This document shows positions 8,061 to 15,728 of a DNA stretch of 40,061 nt, piece by piece. Position numbers and translations under genes: made by a program. This stretch comes from a virus, in the IMG/VR virus record IMGVR_UViG_3300027365_000004, positions 1 through 40,061 of that record. One strand, written 5' to 3'. Below the pieces are notes generated by a model. That model made no database searches and was not told the DNA's origin. It saw nothing but the letters and a program-made list of their open reading frames with translations. Numbering within the stretch: position 1 is the first letter of the stretch; every line of letters starts with the position of its first letter.

Positions 8061-10610
8061 CTATCGGTTACTGAATGCCTGACCCTGCCATTCGATAGTG
8101 GTGATGGTCAGGGGTAGCCACCACTTCGCCGCGATGCGGAGCCGATGCTCGCGGATTTCCCGGCCGACGAATACCCGATGCTGCCCGTCGCGTACCGGCA
8201 CAGCGCCAAGGACCACCCGGCTGTCGTTGATTCGCCAGTTGGTGAGGTCGAGGATGCGCCGCACGTCGGAGTCTGAGCCGTCAAGCCACATATCCACGGT
8301 GAACGCCCCGGACTTCTGCACGGAGATCAGCAGAGAGCTGAGCGTCATGCGACCATCGAGGATCGCCACACCGTCACGGTCGCGACGATACGGGCTGGTC
8401 GGCTCGAAGTACGCTGGGAAGGGCACGCCCACGTAGACATCGTAGACATCCACGTCGTCCAGAGCGTACAGCCGCTCCTGCCTCTCGTCCTTCGGCACAC
8501 CGAAGTACGCCCGAGGGTGGGCACCGCCCAGTACCGCCCAGTACGCTTCTGCCTGCGCGGCTGGCACGTTGCTGTGCACCTGCTCCCCGACAGCCCACGA
8601 GTCAAGGCATGGCACCGAGTCGATGTCGCTCTCCCGGCTGAACTCGTCAGCAACGATCTGCCACCCTTGGTCGTTCTCCCGCAAGGTGAACACCACGATG
8701 TTGTTGTCGTGAATGGTCAACGAGATCATCTGACCAAGCCGCTGGTCCCACTCCCACCGACTCCACGAGTCGAAGTACCGCTGGTCCTGCCCCGGAGCGT
8801 CGAGGAAGGTGTACACGTAGAAGCCGTATTGGTTGCTCTCGGTGCGCAGTATCACGTTCTGCGGATTGGAGGCCGTGAGAATCTGGTACGGCCGACCGTC
8901 GAGGTACGTGCTGAGCTGCTGGCTTACCGAGAAGGCGTCCAGCGTGTCCGAAAAGGCCCCGGTCTGCATCTGCATCAGGGCGGTGCGTCCGCCTCGGTAC
9001 TGTGCGAAGAACATCTGGCCACCGAGGCTGGTCGGCGTGGCATCAGTCGCGCCTTCGTGGGCTGCGAGGACCGCGATGAAGGCGTTGGCCGGCGTCATAG
9101 GCTCACGACCATTGATGAGGTACTGCTGCCGGTCCCCGAACAGGACGAAGTTGCGGTCGATCATCGCCCCGGCTCGGATGTAGTCGTCCTCTGACCCGAG
9201 AGCGTAAATCTCGATTGGGTCATCCTCGTCTACAGACAGCACCGACTTGCGGAAGAAGTTGAAGTAGTCACCGCTCCGGCTCATGAATACCACTGCCCCG
9301 GCTACCATGACCAAACGGTCTTGGAAGATGCCAAGGTAGTTGATCGGGCGGTTGAACACCTCGGGCAGAGGAGCAGAGTCACCGTCCCCGGCCTTGCTGG
9401 GAAGGAACGTGGGCACCACAGTACCGTCCCCGACGTTGCCGTCAAGGTGGGCTTGCAGATTGCCCGGGTCTACCCCAAGCCAGAGTTGTCCATCACGGAT
9501 GGTGCCCATCAGGAACATGAAGCTGGGCGTGTACTGCCGCCCGGCACCCTCCCGCCAGATCACATCGCGGTATCCTGACTCTCCGCCGATCTTGGACTCC
9601 GCCGTCACGTAGTACGGGTCAGCGTCGGTGATCTGGACACGCACGGTCTTGCCTACCCAGTGGATACGGGTAAGCTCGTCAAGGGACTTTACCGTGTTGG
9701 AACAAGCCACCATCGCTGTCCCGTCCCCGCCGTCGTCGGCAATGACTGCCGTGGCCCCATTGCACATGACGTGGGTGTTGATCCGGTCGAAGTTGATCGA
9801 GGGGTCGCCGTTGAATGCGTTACGTGCTGCTTCGACCAGCTTCTGCGCGATGTTCTGCGGCTGGATGTCGGCAGTCGCAGCAGCGAGGTGCTGGTTCACC
9901 GCTGCATTGTAGGCGTTGACCCGGTCGTTGACCTCCTTCTGGTACTCCTTCCGCACGTCGCCATTTTGGTCGAGAACAGGGATGTCGCTGGTGTCCAGCA
10001 CACCGTCGTAGTACGACTTCATGGTGGTGTAGCTGACCGTACGCGACTGCTGGCCAGAGTTGATCGTCAGCACGTAGGTCCGGCTGTACTCGCCGGAGCG
10101 CACCCACACCATCGCCCGGTCGCCAGTCTGAGCCACACGGTCCACATCATTTACCGAGGGCCGGTATACCCGGCTGGCCATCAGCACGTACTGGCCCACG
10201 TTGGCACATGAGCTGATGCCTGCTGCGAGGACTGAGACGCACTCGCTGGTGTAGTTCACCGGCAGGAAGGCACCAGTGTCTTTGTTGTAGCAGTAGGCAC
10301 CCTCATTCTGGATGCCCTGCCCAGCATTGCTCCAGTCCTTCGTGCGGTACAGGAGGCAATACTCCTCACCTTGGAAGTAGAAGCTGTATTCCTTGAACGT
10401 CCCGAGGTCGTCCCGGGTTGCTTGTGTTGGTGCTGCATTGAAGATTTGAAACTGGCCACGGAACTGCGAGCCACGGCGTCGACACAGGCCCCGGATAGGG
10501 TCAGAGATCATGTTGACCTGTTCCCAGTGCTGACCCTCAAGCCGGTCCTGCGGCACCTGCTCGGACACGCCACGGACCAAGCTCTTGTAGGCACCTGTCT
10601 TCTTAGCCAT
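8061..10610 (-). CDS. Tail tubular protein B (T7 gp12-like nozzle)
   Basis: The product is 849 aa (T7 gp12 is 794 aa), starting MAKKTGAYKSLVRGVSEQVP. The N-terminal pattern of a basic start, GVSEQVPQDRLEGQ and then a CRRRGS element is typical of podoviral tail nozzle proteins. The rest is beta-rich with many aromatic residues and no membrane segment. Its ATG shares a base with the stop of tail tube A (TAATG), indicating translational coupling. The protein would form the hexameric nozzle at the tail tip, to which fibers attach. Confidence 0.92.
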   Translation of the reverse strand: MAKKTGAYKSLVRGVSEQVPQDRLEGQHWEQVNMISDPIRGLCRRRGSQFRGQFQIFNAAPTQATRDDLGTFKEYSFYFQGEEYCLLYRTKDWSNAGQGIQNEGAYCYNKDTGAFLPVNYTSECVSVLAAGISSCANVGQYVLMASRVYRPSVNDVDRVAQTGDRAMVWVRSGEYSRTYVLTINSGQQSRTVSYTTMKSYYDGVLDTSDIPVLDQNGDVRKEYQKEVNDRVNAYNAAVNQHLAAATADIQPQNIAQKLVEAARNAFNGDPSINFDRINTHVMCNGATAVIADDGGDGTAMVACSNTVKSLDELTRIHWVGKTVRVQITDADPYYVTAESKIGGESGYRDVIWREGAGRQYTPSFMFLMGTIRDGQLWLGVDPGNLQAHLDGNVGDGTVVPTFLPSKAGDGDSAPLPEVFNRPINYLGIFQDRLVMVAGAVVFMSRSGDYFNFFRKSVLSVDEDDPIEIYALGSEDDYIRAGAMIDRNFVLFGDRQQYLINGREPMTPANAFIAVLAAHEGATDATPTSLGGQMFFAQYRGGRTALMQMQTGAFSDTLDAFSVSQQLSTYLDGRPYQILTASNPQNVILRTESNQYGFYVYTFLDAPGQDQRYFDSWSRWEWDQRLGQMISLTIHDNNIVVFTLRENDQGWQIVADEFSRESDIDSVPCLDSWAVGEQVHSNVPAAQAEAYWAVLGGAHPRAYFGVPKDERQERLYALDDVDVYDVYVGVPFPAYFEPTSPYRRDRDGVAILDGRMTLSSLLISVQKSGAFTVDMWLDGSDSDVRRILDLTNWRINDSRVVLGAVPVRDGQHRVFVGREIREHRLRIAAKWWLPLTITTIEWQGQAFSNR

Positions 10611-11212
10611 TAGCGAACCCTCAAGCCTGATTGGTGGAATCCGCCCGGATACCGGAGCTTCGCTCTACGGTAGCCGGCAGCTCCCTGCCCGAGAAGGTTG
10701 GAGTTGGAGTTGCGGATGTGTTCGGTGTTGCAGGCGCGCTCAGCAAGGGCGTAGTCGGCCCGGACCTGCTTGATGCGGGACTCGTCAGCGTCATACGATT
10801 CGACGAAGCGGACGATCACCGCTGACTGCACCAAGTCCTGCGCCAGATACGGCAAGTCCTCGAACTTGAGGAGGCGGACGATGGCAAGGTCTACGCTGTC
10901 GGTGAAGCGGTACGAGCCTGCGGACAGATCGTACAGGCGGCGTCCCCGTGCAGCGTACTGGAGCTGCGCTGAGTCGGTGTCGAGACTCAGGAAGTCCGGT
11001 GGCAGCGTGATCTCCGCCGATTCGGTGTCCGGTTGGAGGGTGACGATCTCCTTGTTGAACCACCAGCCACGAGCCTGCACCCTTGCGTTCGCCTGCTGGA
11101 GCAGCTTGGTCGCTGCCGAGACGTACGGGTGGTCGGTGTCGAGCGAGTTGAGCGGAACTTCGCCCAGCGTCGCAAGACAGGTGTTGACCACGTCCAGTGA
11201 AGTGATGAACAT
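10610..11212 (-). CDS. Tail tubular protein A (T7 gp11-like gatekeeper)
   Basis: The product is 200 aa, close to T7 gp11 (196 aa), starting MFITSLDVVNTCLATLGEVPLN. The N-terminal pattern DVVN.CL..LGE.PLNSLD is characteristic of this family. It forms the dodecameric adaptor between portal and nozzle. The gene lies just after the capsid terminator, so its message depends on read-through or an upstream promoter. GGAGAG sits three to four bases before the ATG. Confidence 0.93.
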   Translation of the reverse strand: MFITSLDVVNTCLATLGEVPLNSLDTDHPYVSAATKLLQQANARVQARGWWFNKEIVTLQPDTESAEITLPPDFLSLDTDSAQLQYAARGRRLYDLSAGSYRFTDSVDLAIVRLLKFEDLPYLAQDLVQSAVIVRFVESYDADESRIKQVRADYALAERACNTEHIRNSNSNLLGQGAAGYRRAKLRYPGGFHQSGLRVR

Positions 11213-11227
11213 GGGCTCTCCATATAC

Positions 11228-11264
11228 GAAAAGAACCCCGCCCAGCCAATGGGCCAGACGGGGT
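11228..11264 (-). terminator. Rho-independent terminator after the capsid gene
   Basis: On the minus strand ACCCCG pairs with CGGGGT, and the inner arms TCTGGCC/GGCTGGG pair with G-U allowance around a CATT loop, giving a stem of about 13 bp followed by TTCTTTT. It lies in the 57-bp gap between capsid and tail tube A genes, the same place as T-phi in T7. It would set a step-down between abundant capsid and less abundant tail mRNAs. Confidence 0.88.
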
Positions 11265-11269
11265 ATCGG

Positions 11270-12241
11270 TCAAGGAAGCAGAATGGCCCCGGAGTATTCG
11301 GGCCTGTTCGGAGTCACACCGTAGGACAGGTGCGAGTCGACGAACCACTGCTTGTAGATTTTGTCGTAGAAGACATCGGATTCCAGCGGGATAGTCTCAC
11401 CGGCCAGCAGGGCACGCGGCGAGAACGCCAGTGCTACCAGCTTGGAGAAGTCGCCGTTGTAATCGTCGCCCAGCAGGTGGCCAGAGATGACGGACTGCGG
11501 GATGTTGTTGGTCGAGATGACCGGGATGCCGTACGCGGACAGCACCCTGGTCTTGACGCTGTTGCCCTCGGCGGTGAGGAACTCGCCGTTGACCAGTTGA
11601 TCCGCGTCGAGCAGGGTGTAATATTCGGTCGGAGACAGGAACAGCGCGAGGTCGTCGGCCAGCGGGTCGACATCTTTCTTCTCGATCTTCTCCAGCAGTC
11701 GACCGATGGCCGAGTACAGCTTGGCCGGGTCGGTGCGGTCGGCGGCTGCGGAGAGAACCTGAGTGCTACCGCCTTTGTGGCCGTCGGTGTTGCCGTACGG
11801 AGAGCTGGTGAGCTGCGCGGCCTTGGCCGCTTGGATCAGGAAGGACTGATCCTTGAACTTGGCGATCTTCTTGCCGTGTTCGTCGGAGACTTCCTTGCGG
11901 GCATCGAAGGAGGTCTGGAAGACATCGAGCAGCGGGAACGCATTGCGAGCGTAGACCACGGTGTCGATGGTCAGCGAGAGCTTCGAGAACTTGCTGACGG
12001 TTGAGGGCGGTGCTTCGCCGGGCTGCACTTTACCGAGCTGCGCTTCGCCGACTGCGAAGTTGGTCACGGTCGCGGTGCCCTTGACGGAGCGGACGGGAAT
12101 CCACGGTTCCACGACGGAACGCCGGGCGATGGTGCCTTCGACCTGCCCAGTGAACTCCTCGATTACCAGCGCCAGATCGTTAGCGGGGTCGTTGTTCTGA
12201 CGGTTTGGACGGGTGACGTTGTCCCAATTACCAAGTGCCAT
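11270..12241 (-). CDS. Major capsid protein (T7 gp10-like)
   Basis: The product is 323 aa (T7 gp10A is 345 aa), starting MALGNWDNVTRPNRQNNDPA, with AAAGGA upstream of the ATG. It lies directly downstream of the scaffold gene and has its own phage promoter and a downstream terminator, as expected for the most highly expressed virion gene. Segments such as DADQLVNGEFLTAEGNSVKT and the SAYGIPVISTNNIP region fit the HK97-fold capsid proteins of this group. The gene ends in a normal stop; I saw no obvious slippery site for a gp10B-like extension. Confidence 0.93.
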   Translation of the reverse strand: MALGNWDNVTRPNRQNNDPANDLALVIEEFTGQVEGTIARRSVVEPWIPVRSVKGTATVTNFAVGEAQLGKVQPGEAPPSTVSKFSKLSLTIDTVVYARNAFPLLDVFQTSFDARKEVSDEHGKKIAKFKDQSFLIQAAKAAQLTSSPYGNTDGHKGGSTQVLSAAADRTDPAKLYSAIGRLLEKIEKKDVDPLADDLALFLSPTEYYTLLDADQLVNGEFLTAEGNSVKTRVLSAYGIPVISTNNIPQSVISGHLLGDDYNGDFSKLVALAFSPRALLAGETIPLESDVFYDKIYKQWFVDSHLSYGVTPNRPEYSGAILLP

Positions 12242-12259
12242 GTGTGTAAATCCTTTCGA

Positions 12260-12294
12260 CTGAGGGTGGTGCCGAGGGGCCTGCCAGCCCTCAG
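12260..12294 (-). promoter_or_regulatory. Hairpin in the capsid mRNA leader
   Basis: In the 5' leader between the promoter at 12302 and the capsid ATG at 12241, CTGAGGG (12294-12288) pairs with CCCTCAG (12266-12260). An alternative inner pairing is GAGGG with CCCTC. The hairpin begins about 10 nt after the predicted transcription start and ends just before the ribosome-binding site. It may protect the capsid message 5' end. Confidence 0.55.
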
Positions 12295-12301
12295 CGTTTC
12301 T

Positions 12302-12319
12302 TATCCTATTAGTGGATCA
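12302..12319 (-). promoter_or_regulatory. Phage RNA polymerase promoter (capsid)
   Basis: An exact copy of TGATCCACTAATAGGATA on the minus strand. It lies in the 98-bp gap between the scaffold stop (12340) and the capsid start (12241); predicted +1 is near 12306. It gives the capsid gene a dedicated promoter, as phi10 does in T7. Confidence 0.87.
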
Positions 12320-12339
12320 CTCAGCAGACTCGCGCTAGA

Positions 12340-13134
12340 TCAGCGCTTCAAGCGGCGTGCCAGCGCCTTGTATTCCGGGCTCTGCTGGTAGGCGTCGCCG
12401 TACTTGGCGTGCAGCTTCTGCGCCTCGGCGGCCAGCTCTCGGCGGGTGATCGGGCCGTTGCCCTCACCTGCCTGCCGGGCCGGGGCCGGGTCAGCGGCAG
12501 CGGCCTTGCCCTTGAACTCGGTGCCGGTGGCATCGCGGTACGCCGATTGCAGGAACTGCGCGGCGATCCGGGCGCTCAGGCCGCCTTCGCCGAGCAGCTT
12601 GTTGATGACCTCCTTCTCCTCTGGCTCAGCGTTGGCGGCTGCCCACTGCTGAATCTCGCCCCACTGCTCCTCGCCGCCCACGGTGTCGTGGAGAATCTGC
12701 TGCGTCTGCTGCGCGGCCTCCTGCTGCTGCGAGGCGAAGCTATCGTACGACTTGCGGGCGAGGTTCAGCACCTTGTCATAGCCCTTGGCGTCGGCCTTGG
12801 CCAGCTCGATCTCCAGTTGATCGAACTCGCCGTTCTGCGCGGCCTTGACTGCCGGGTGGTCCGGGCCGAGTCCGTAGCTGCCGATGTAGCCCAGCACGTA
12901 GTCGAGGGTGGCGTCGCCCGTCTCGGCGTACTGCACCTGCTCCGGGCCTTCGTTGGCCGGTTCCTGCTTGGGTTCTTCCTTGGGCGCGGGCTCTTGCTTA
13001 GGCTGCTGGGCGGGTGCCGGATCAGCCGGGGGAGTGGCCGGGGCAGCGGGTGCGCCGCCGCCGGCATCACTACTCTCACCAGCTTCGGCGGACAGGACTG
13101 CGAGTGCGTTCAGGAGGAAATTGCGCATGTTCAT
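12340..13134 (-). CDS. Capsid assembly scaffolding protein (T7 gp9-like)
   Basis: The product is 264 aa, starting MNMRNFLLNALAVLSAEAGE. Residues about 25-70 are rich in Pro, Ala, Glu and Gln (PAPAQQPKQEP type), followed by an acidic helical region and a basic C-terminus (YKALARRLKR). An acidic, disordered N-terminal part with a basic helical C-terminus, placed between portal and capsid, is typical of podoviral scaffolds, which direct procapsid assembly and then leave. The start overlaps the portal stop by four bases (ATGA). Confidence 0.9.
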   Translation of the reverse strand: MNMRNFLLNALAVLSAEAGESSDAGGGAPAAPATPPADPAPAQQPKQEPAPKEEPKQEPANEGPEQVQYAETGDATLDYVLGYIGSYGLGPDHPAVKAAQNGEFDQLEIELAKADAKGYDKVLNLARKSYDSFASQQQEAAQQTQQILHDTVGGEEQWGEIQQWAAANAEPEEKEVINKLLGEGGLSARIAAQFLQSAYRDATGTEFKGKAAAADPAPARQAGEGNGPITRRELAAEAQKLHAKYGDAYQQSPEYKALARRLKR

Positions 13135-14657
13135 TCACCTTGGGGTTGTTGACGTTTGGCCTGCTCTAAGGCAATGGCCTGTTGTTGCTGCGCCTGCTGG
13201 CGCTGTTCTTGCCGCTGCTGAACTTCCTGCTCAGTGCGGAGGTACTTCTGCCGCTCGATGCCGCGACCGGCTGCGAGGAAGTTGTAGATTTGCTCCTCTT
13301 TGAGCCAGTCCCTGATCTCGGGCGGGAGCTGTGAGATGTTGGCCACGTCCTGAATGAACAGGCTCATCTTCTCCAGCTCGGACTGCCGGCTCAGGGCCTC
13401 GAAGCCGGTGATGACCGTAGTCTCCAGCTTCGTGCCGTCAATGCTGATCTCGGCCCGCTTGAGCAGGAACCGTGCCATTGGTGCTTGGAGGCTAACGGCC
13501 AGCCGGGTGTACACCCCGCCTAGGCCCGTCTCCAGCTCGTTGGCCAGTGCCCTGATCTCCTGTGCCGTTACGCGCTCAGCGTCACGGGTCACAGCGGTCA
13601 TCATCAGGAACCCACGGCCCACGCGCTGGGCAGTCTCCTGCATCATGGTCGAGACGGCGGCGAGGTTCGCACTGACCGGCGCGGTCAGGAGCGAGATGTC
13701 GTTCTGCGTCCCCGGGATCGCGTCGCCGTTCTGGCTCTGCGCGATGTCATCGGGCCGTGCCTCGCCGCCCGGGTTGGTCAGGAAGCGCCACAAGGACGCG
13801 AGGATCGCGCCGTCTGTCTGGCTCTCGGCGTACAGGTTGAGGGCTTGAAGGTCGCCGTAGTATTCCTCGACCAGCGACACGCCGTAGTGGTTCTTGGCCG
13901 GCAGCACCCAGCACTGCGGCTGCCAAGGCAGGCGGTCATAGCTGGCGTACTTGCTGTCGAACTCGGACGGTAGCCGGGTGTCGTTGATCCACTGGCTGAC
14001 AACGTAGTCCGTGCTGCCCTTGCGACGCTCGACCCAGTGGAACAGGTGAACCTCAGTCTCGTCGGCGGCTTGTGTGCCACCGGCCTTGAGGTACGCCTGC
14101 TTGGTGTCTTCGTCGAGGACTTGGAACTCCATCGTCTCTCGGACCAGCAGCTCGATCACCTCACCGCGCCGGGTGCGCTGCACCACGTAGTCACGGAGCG
14201 TGAACAGCGAGAGCTGGCCGTCGTCCTCGAACACCGGAAGCACGTCGCCCACGACGATCAGGTGCTTGGCGATCTCGAACAGGGAGGGACGGAAGCTGCC
14301 CTTGGCCATCTGCGCCATTGCCTCACGCTCACCGTTGGAGAGCGCTTCTTCGATCTGGCCTTCCTGCATCCCGGCCGACTCCACGAGCTGGCGCATAGCC
14401 TTGGGCTGGAGCGCCAGCCGGAAGAACGGGCTGGTCGGCTGGAACAGGGCGAGCATGATCTTGTTGGCGAGGTGATTGACCGCCTGCGCACCGATGGAGT
14501 GAAACGAGTTCTGCAACGCCTCGTCGTTCTCGTTGTACTGGTCATCGGGGAACAGGTACGGCAGGGTCAGCTTGGCGTATTCCTCGCTGCGCCGGAGCTT
14601 GGTTGATCGCTGGTTATCGAGGGCAGTGAACCGGGCGAGGGCTGTGTTCTCTCGCAT
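13131..14657 (-). CDS. Portal / head-tail connector protein (T7 gp8-like)
   Basis: The product is 508 aa (T7 gp8 is 536 aa), starting MRENTALARFTALDNQRSTK. Family-typical segments include the early LRRSEEYAKLTLPYLFP, a GAQAVNHLANKIMLALFQP segment and VTAQEIRALANELE near residue 370. The C-terminus is Gln-rich (coiled, QQRQEQRQQAQQ type). Twelve copies would form the ring through which DNA is packaged and ejected. Confidence 0.95.
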   Translation of the reverse strand: MRENTALARFTALDNQRSTKLRRSEEYAKLTLPYLFPDDQYNENDEALQNSFHSIGAQAVNHLANKIMLALFQPTSPFFRLALQPKAMRQLVESAGMQEGQIEEALSNGEREAMAQMAKGSFRPSLFEIAKHLIVVGDVLPVFEDDGQLSLFTLRDYVVQRTRRGEVIELLVRETMEFQVLDEDTKQAYLKAGGTQAADETEVHLFHWVERRKGSTDYVVSQWINDTRLPSEFDSKYASYDRLPWQPQCWVLPAKNHYGVSLVEEYYGDLQALNLYAESQTDGAILASLWRFLTNPGGEARPDDIAQSQNGDAIPGTQNDISLLTAPVSANLAAVSTMMQETAQRVGRGFLMMTAVTRDAERVTAQEIRALANELETGLGGVYTRLAVSLQAPMARFLLKRAEISIDGTKLETTVITGFEALSRQSELEKMSLFIQDVANISQLPPEIRDWLKEEQIYNFLAAGRGIERQKYLRTEQEVQQRQEQRQQAQQQQAIALEQAKRQQPQGE

Positions 14658-14666
14658 GTGTCACTC

Positions 14667-15020
14667 CTAGATACGGATGCTTGGGCTTTGGCTCTCGCCT
14701 TGGTTGCCGACGAACTGCTGCCGGCGCTTACGGGCAGTGTCGTACTCGCCGGAGTCACCGACCCGTACGTCTGCGTCTTTCTCGTCAGCCTGATTGCCCT
14801 CGTTGGCACGTTGCCGGAGTAGCTGCTCACGCTGCTGGGCCGAGGATTGTGACTCAGCAGCCTGCCGAGCGGACTCAGCAGCCTGTCGTGCTTGCTGTTG
14901 GGCCTGTTGGCGGATAGCCCTCTCTTGTCCGGAGGTGTCGATCTCCGGTGCTACCATGTCACCTGCCCACTCGAATGCTTTCTCGAATGGCTTGGCGACG
15001 GTCTTGAATACTTTACCCAT
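14667..15020 (-). CDS. Small virion/tail assembly protein, T7 gp7.3-like
   Basis: The product is 117 aa, starting MGKVFKTVAKPFEKAFEWAG, preceded by GGAG seven bases upstream. A short basic amphipathic N-terminus, a long Gln/Ala-rich middle and a polar C-terminus ending SQSPSIRI resemble T7 gp7.3, which begins MGKKVKKAVKK, ends GGGINI and lies just before the portal gene. gp7.3 is a minor ejected virion protein needed for tail function. Sequence identity is low; the assignment rests on ends, composition and position. Confidence 0.65.
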   Translation of the reverse strand: MGKVFKTVAKPFEKAFEWAGDMVAPEIDTSGQERAIRQQAQQQARQAAESARQAAESQSSAQQREQLLRQRANEGNQADEKDADVRVGDSGEYDTARKRRQQFVGNQGESQSPSIRI

Positions 15021-15468
15021 CGGGTATCTCCTTGGTCATGATTCGACATGCTTCGGTGAAGCCATATCGGGCGTAGAGTTTGGGCAGTGCTTCTCCTCGC
15101 TGTCCAAGGGTCGATAGCTGGAGCTTGTTACACCCTAGCTTCCTTCCCATGTTCTCCATGCACCCAACCACATAGTCCAGTCCATGAGTACCTTTCCTGT
15201 ATCTGCTCAGTAGTACCTCATCCAGAACTCTATCATGAGAGAACTGGCAGTCTATCTGTTGGAAGATCAGTAGGTATTCATTCTCGATGAGGACTATGGT
15301 ACAGGTATCCTCTAGGTTCTGGAGGACTTCATCTACTGTCTTGTATCTGAATGTGTGTCCTGCTCCTCTGTGTAGATTCTTATAGGAGAGTAGTACATCC
15401 CTGACAATAGATCGCGCAGCCTCTACGTCCTCGACTGGATCAATCTTGCCCTGTGTGATTCGGTACAT
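15013..15468 (-). CDS. GNAT-like N-acetyltransferase (putative)
   Basis: The product is 151 aa, starting MYRITQGKIDPVEDVEAARS. The second half carries a GNAT-like pattern: DYVVGCMENMGRKLGCNKLQLST followed by ALPKLYARYGFTEACRIMTKEI, matching the usual motif B ending (LY.r.GF). The classical Q/RxxGxG/A acetyl-CoA loop is not obvious, so activity is uncertain. GC is about 43-52% along the gene against 60-70% in neighbours, and codons favour A/T third positions, which suggests recent acquisition. The start lies inside the end of the upstream 87-aa gene. Its substrate is unknown. Confidence 0.65.
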   Translation of the reverse strand: MYRITQGKIDPVEDVEAARSIVRDVLLSYKNLHRGAGHTFRYKTVDEVLQNLEDTCTIVLIENEYLLIFQQIDCQFSHDRVLDEVLLSRYRKGTHGLDYVVGCMENMGRKLGCNKLQLSTLGQRGEALPKLYARYGFTEACRIMTKEIPDG

Positions 15469-15703
15469 CGACCACGTATCCTTCCCTGAGTTTCCTCAAG
15501 GCGTGTTGAACACCGAGGTTGAATGCGTACTGCTCACCTGATTCGCCGTGCATGAGGCCAGTGCCGGGCAAGGATTTCTCCAGTGCGCTGTACTGCTCTT
15601 GCGAGAGAACATGGTGTTCCACTCGGCGAGTCACGGTCTTGACAGAGGGCCGGGGCTTGCGACCCCGGCCAAGTAGGCGATTGAACAATGACAACAAACT
15701 CAT
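15440..15703 (-). CDS. Small protein of unknown function, first gene of the virion operon
   Basis: The product is 87 aa, starting MSLLSLFNRLLGRGRKPRPS. A short hydrophobic/basic N-terminus (amphipathic helix about 1-15) is followed by a charged globular part ending VDVPNHTGQD. It is the first gene after RNA polymerase. The predicted phage transcript starts only about 12 nt before its ATG, leaving room for no more than a weak GGAT ribosome site. No family recognised. Confidence 0.75.
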   Translation of the reverse strand: MSLLSLFNRLLGRGRKPRPSVKTVTRRVEHHVLSQEQYSALEKSLPGTGLMHGESGEQYAFNLGVQHALRKLREGYVVDVPNHTGQD

Positions 15704-15710
15704 GTTGGAT

Positions 15711-15728
15711 TATCCTATTAGTGGATCA
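15711..15728 (-). promoter_or_regulatory. Phage RNA polymerase promoter (virion operon)
   Basis: An exact copy of TGATCCACTAATAGGATA on the minus strand. Its upstream end overlaps the RNA polymerase stop codon (15726-15728), so TGA is used both as stop and as promoter sequence. Predicted +1 is at about 15715. It is the main entry for transcription of the structural genes. Confidence 0.87.

Noticed and set aside
11270-11300. Possible capsid frameshift giving a longer minor form as in T7 gp10B
   Set aside because: No slippery heptamer was seen near the stop, and the downstream sequence goes straight into a terminator.
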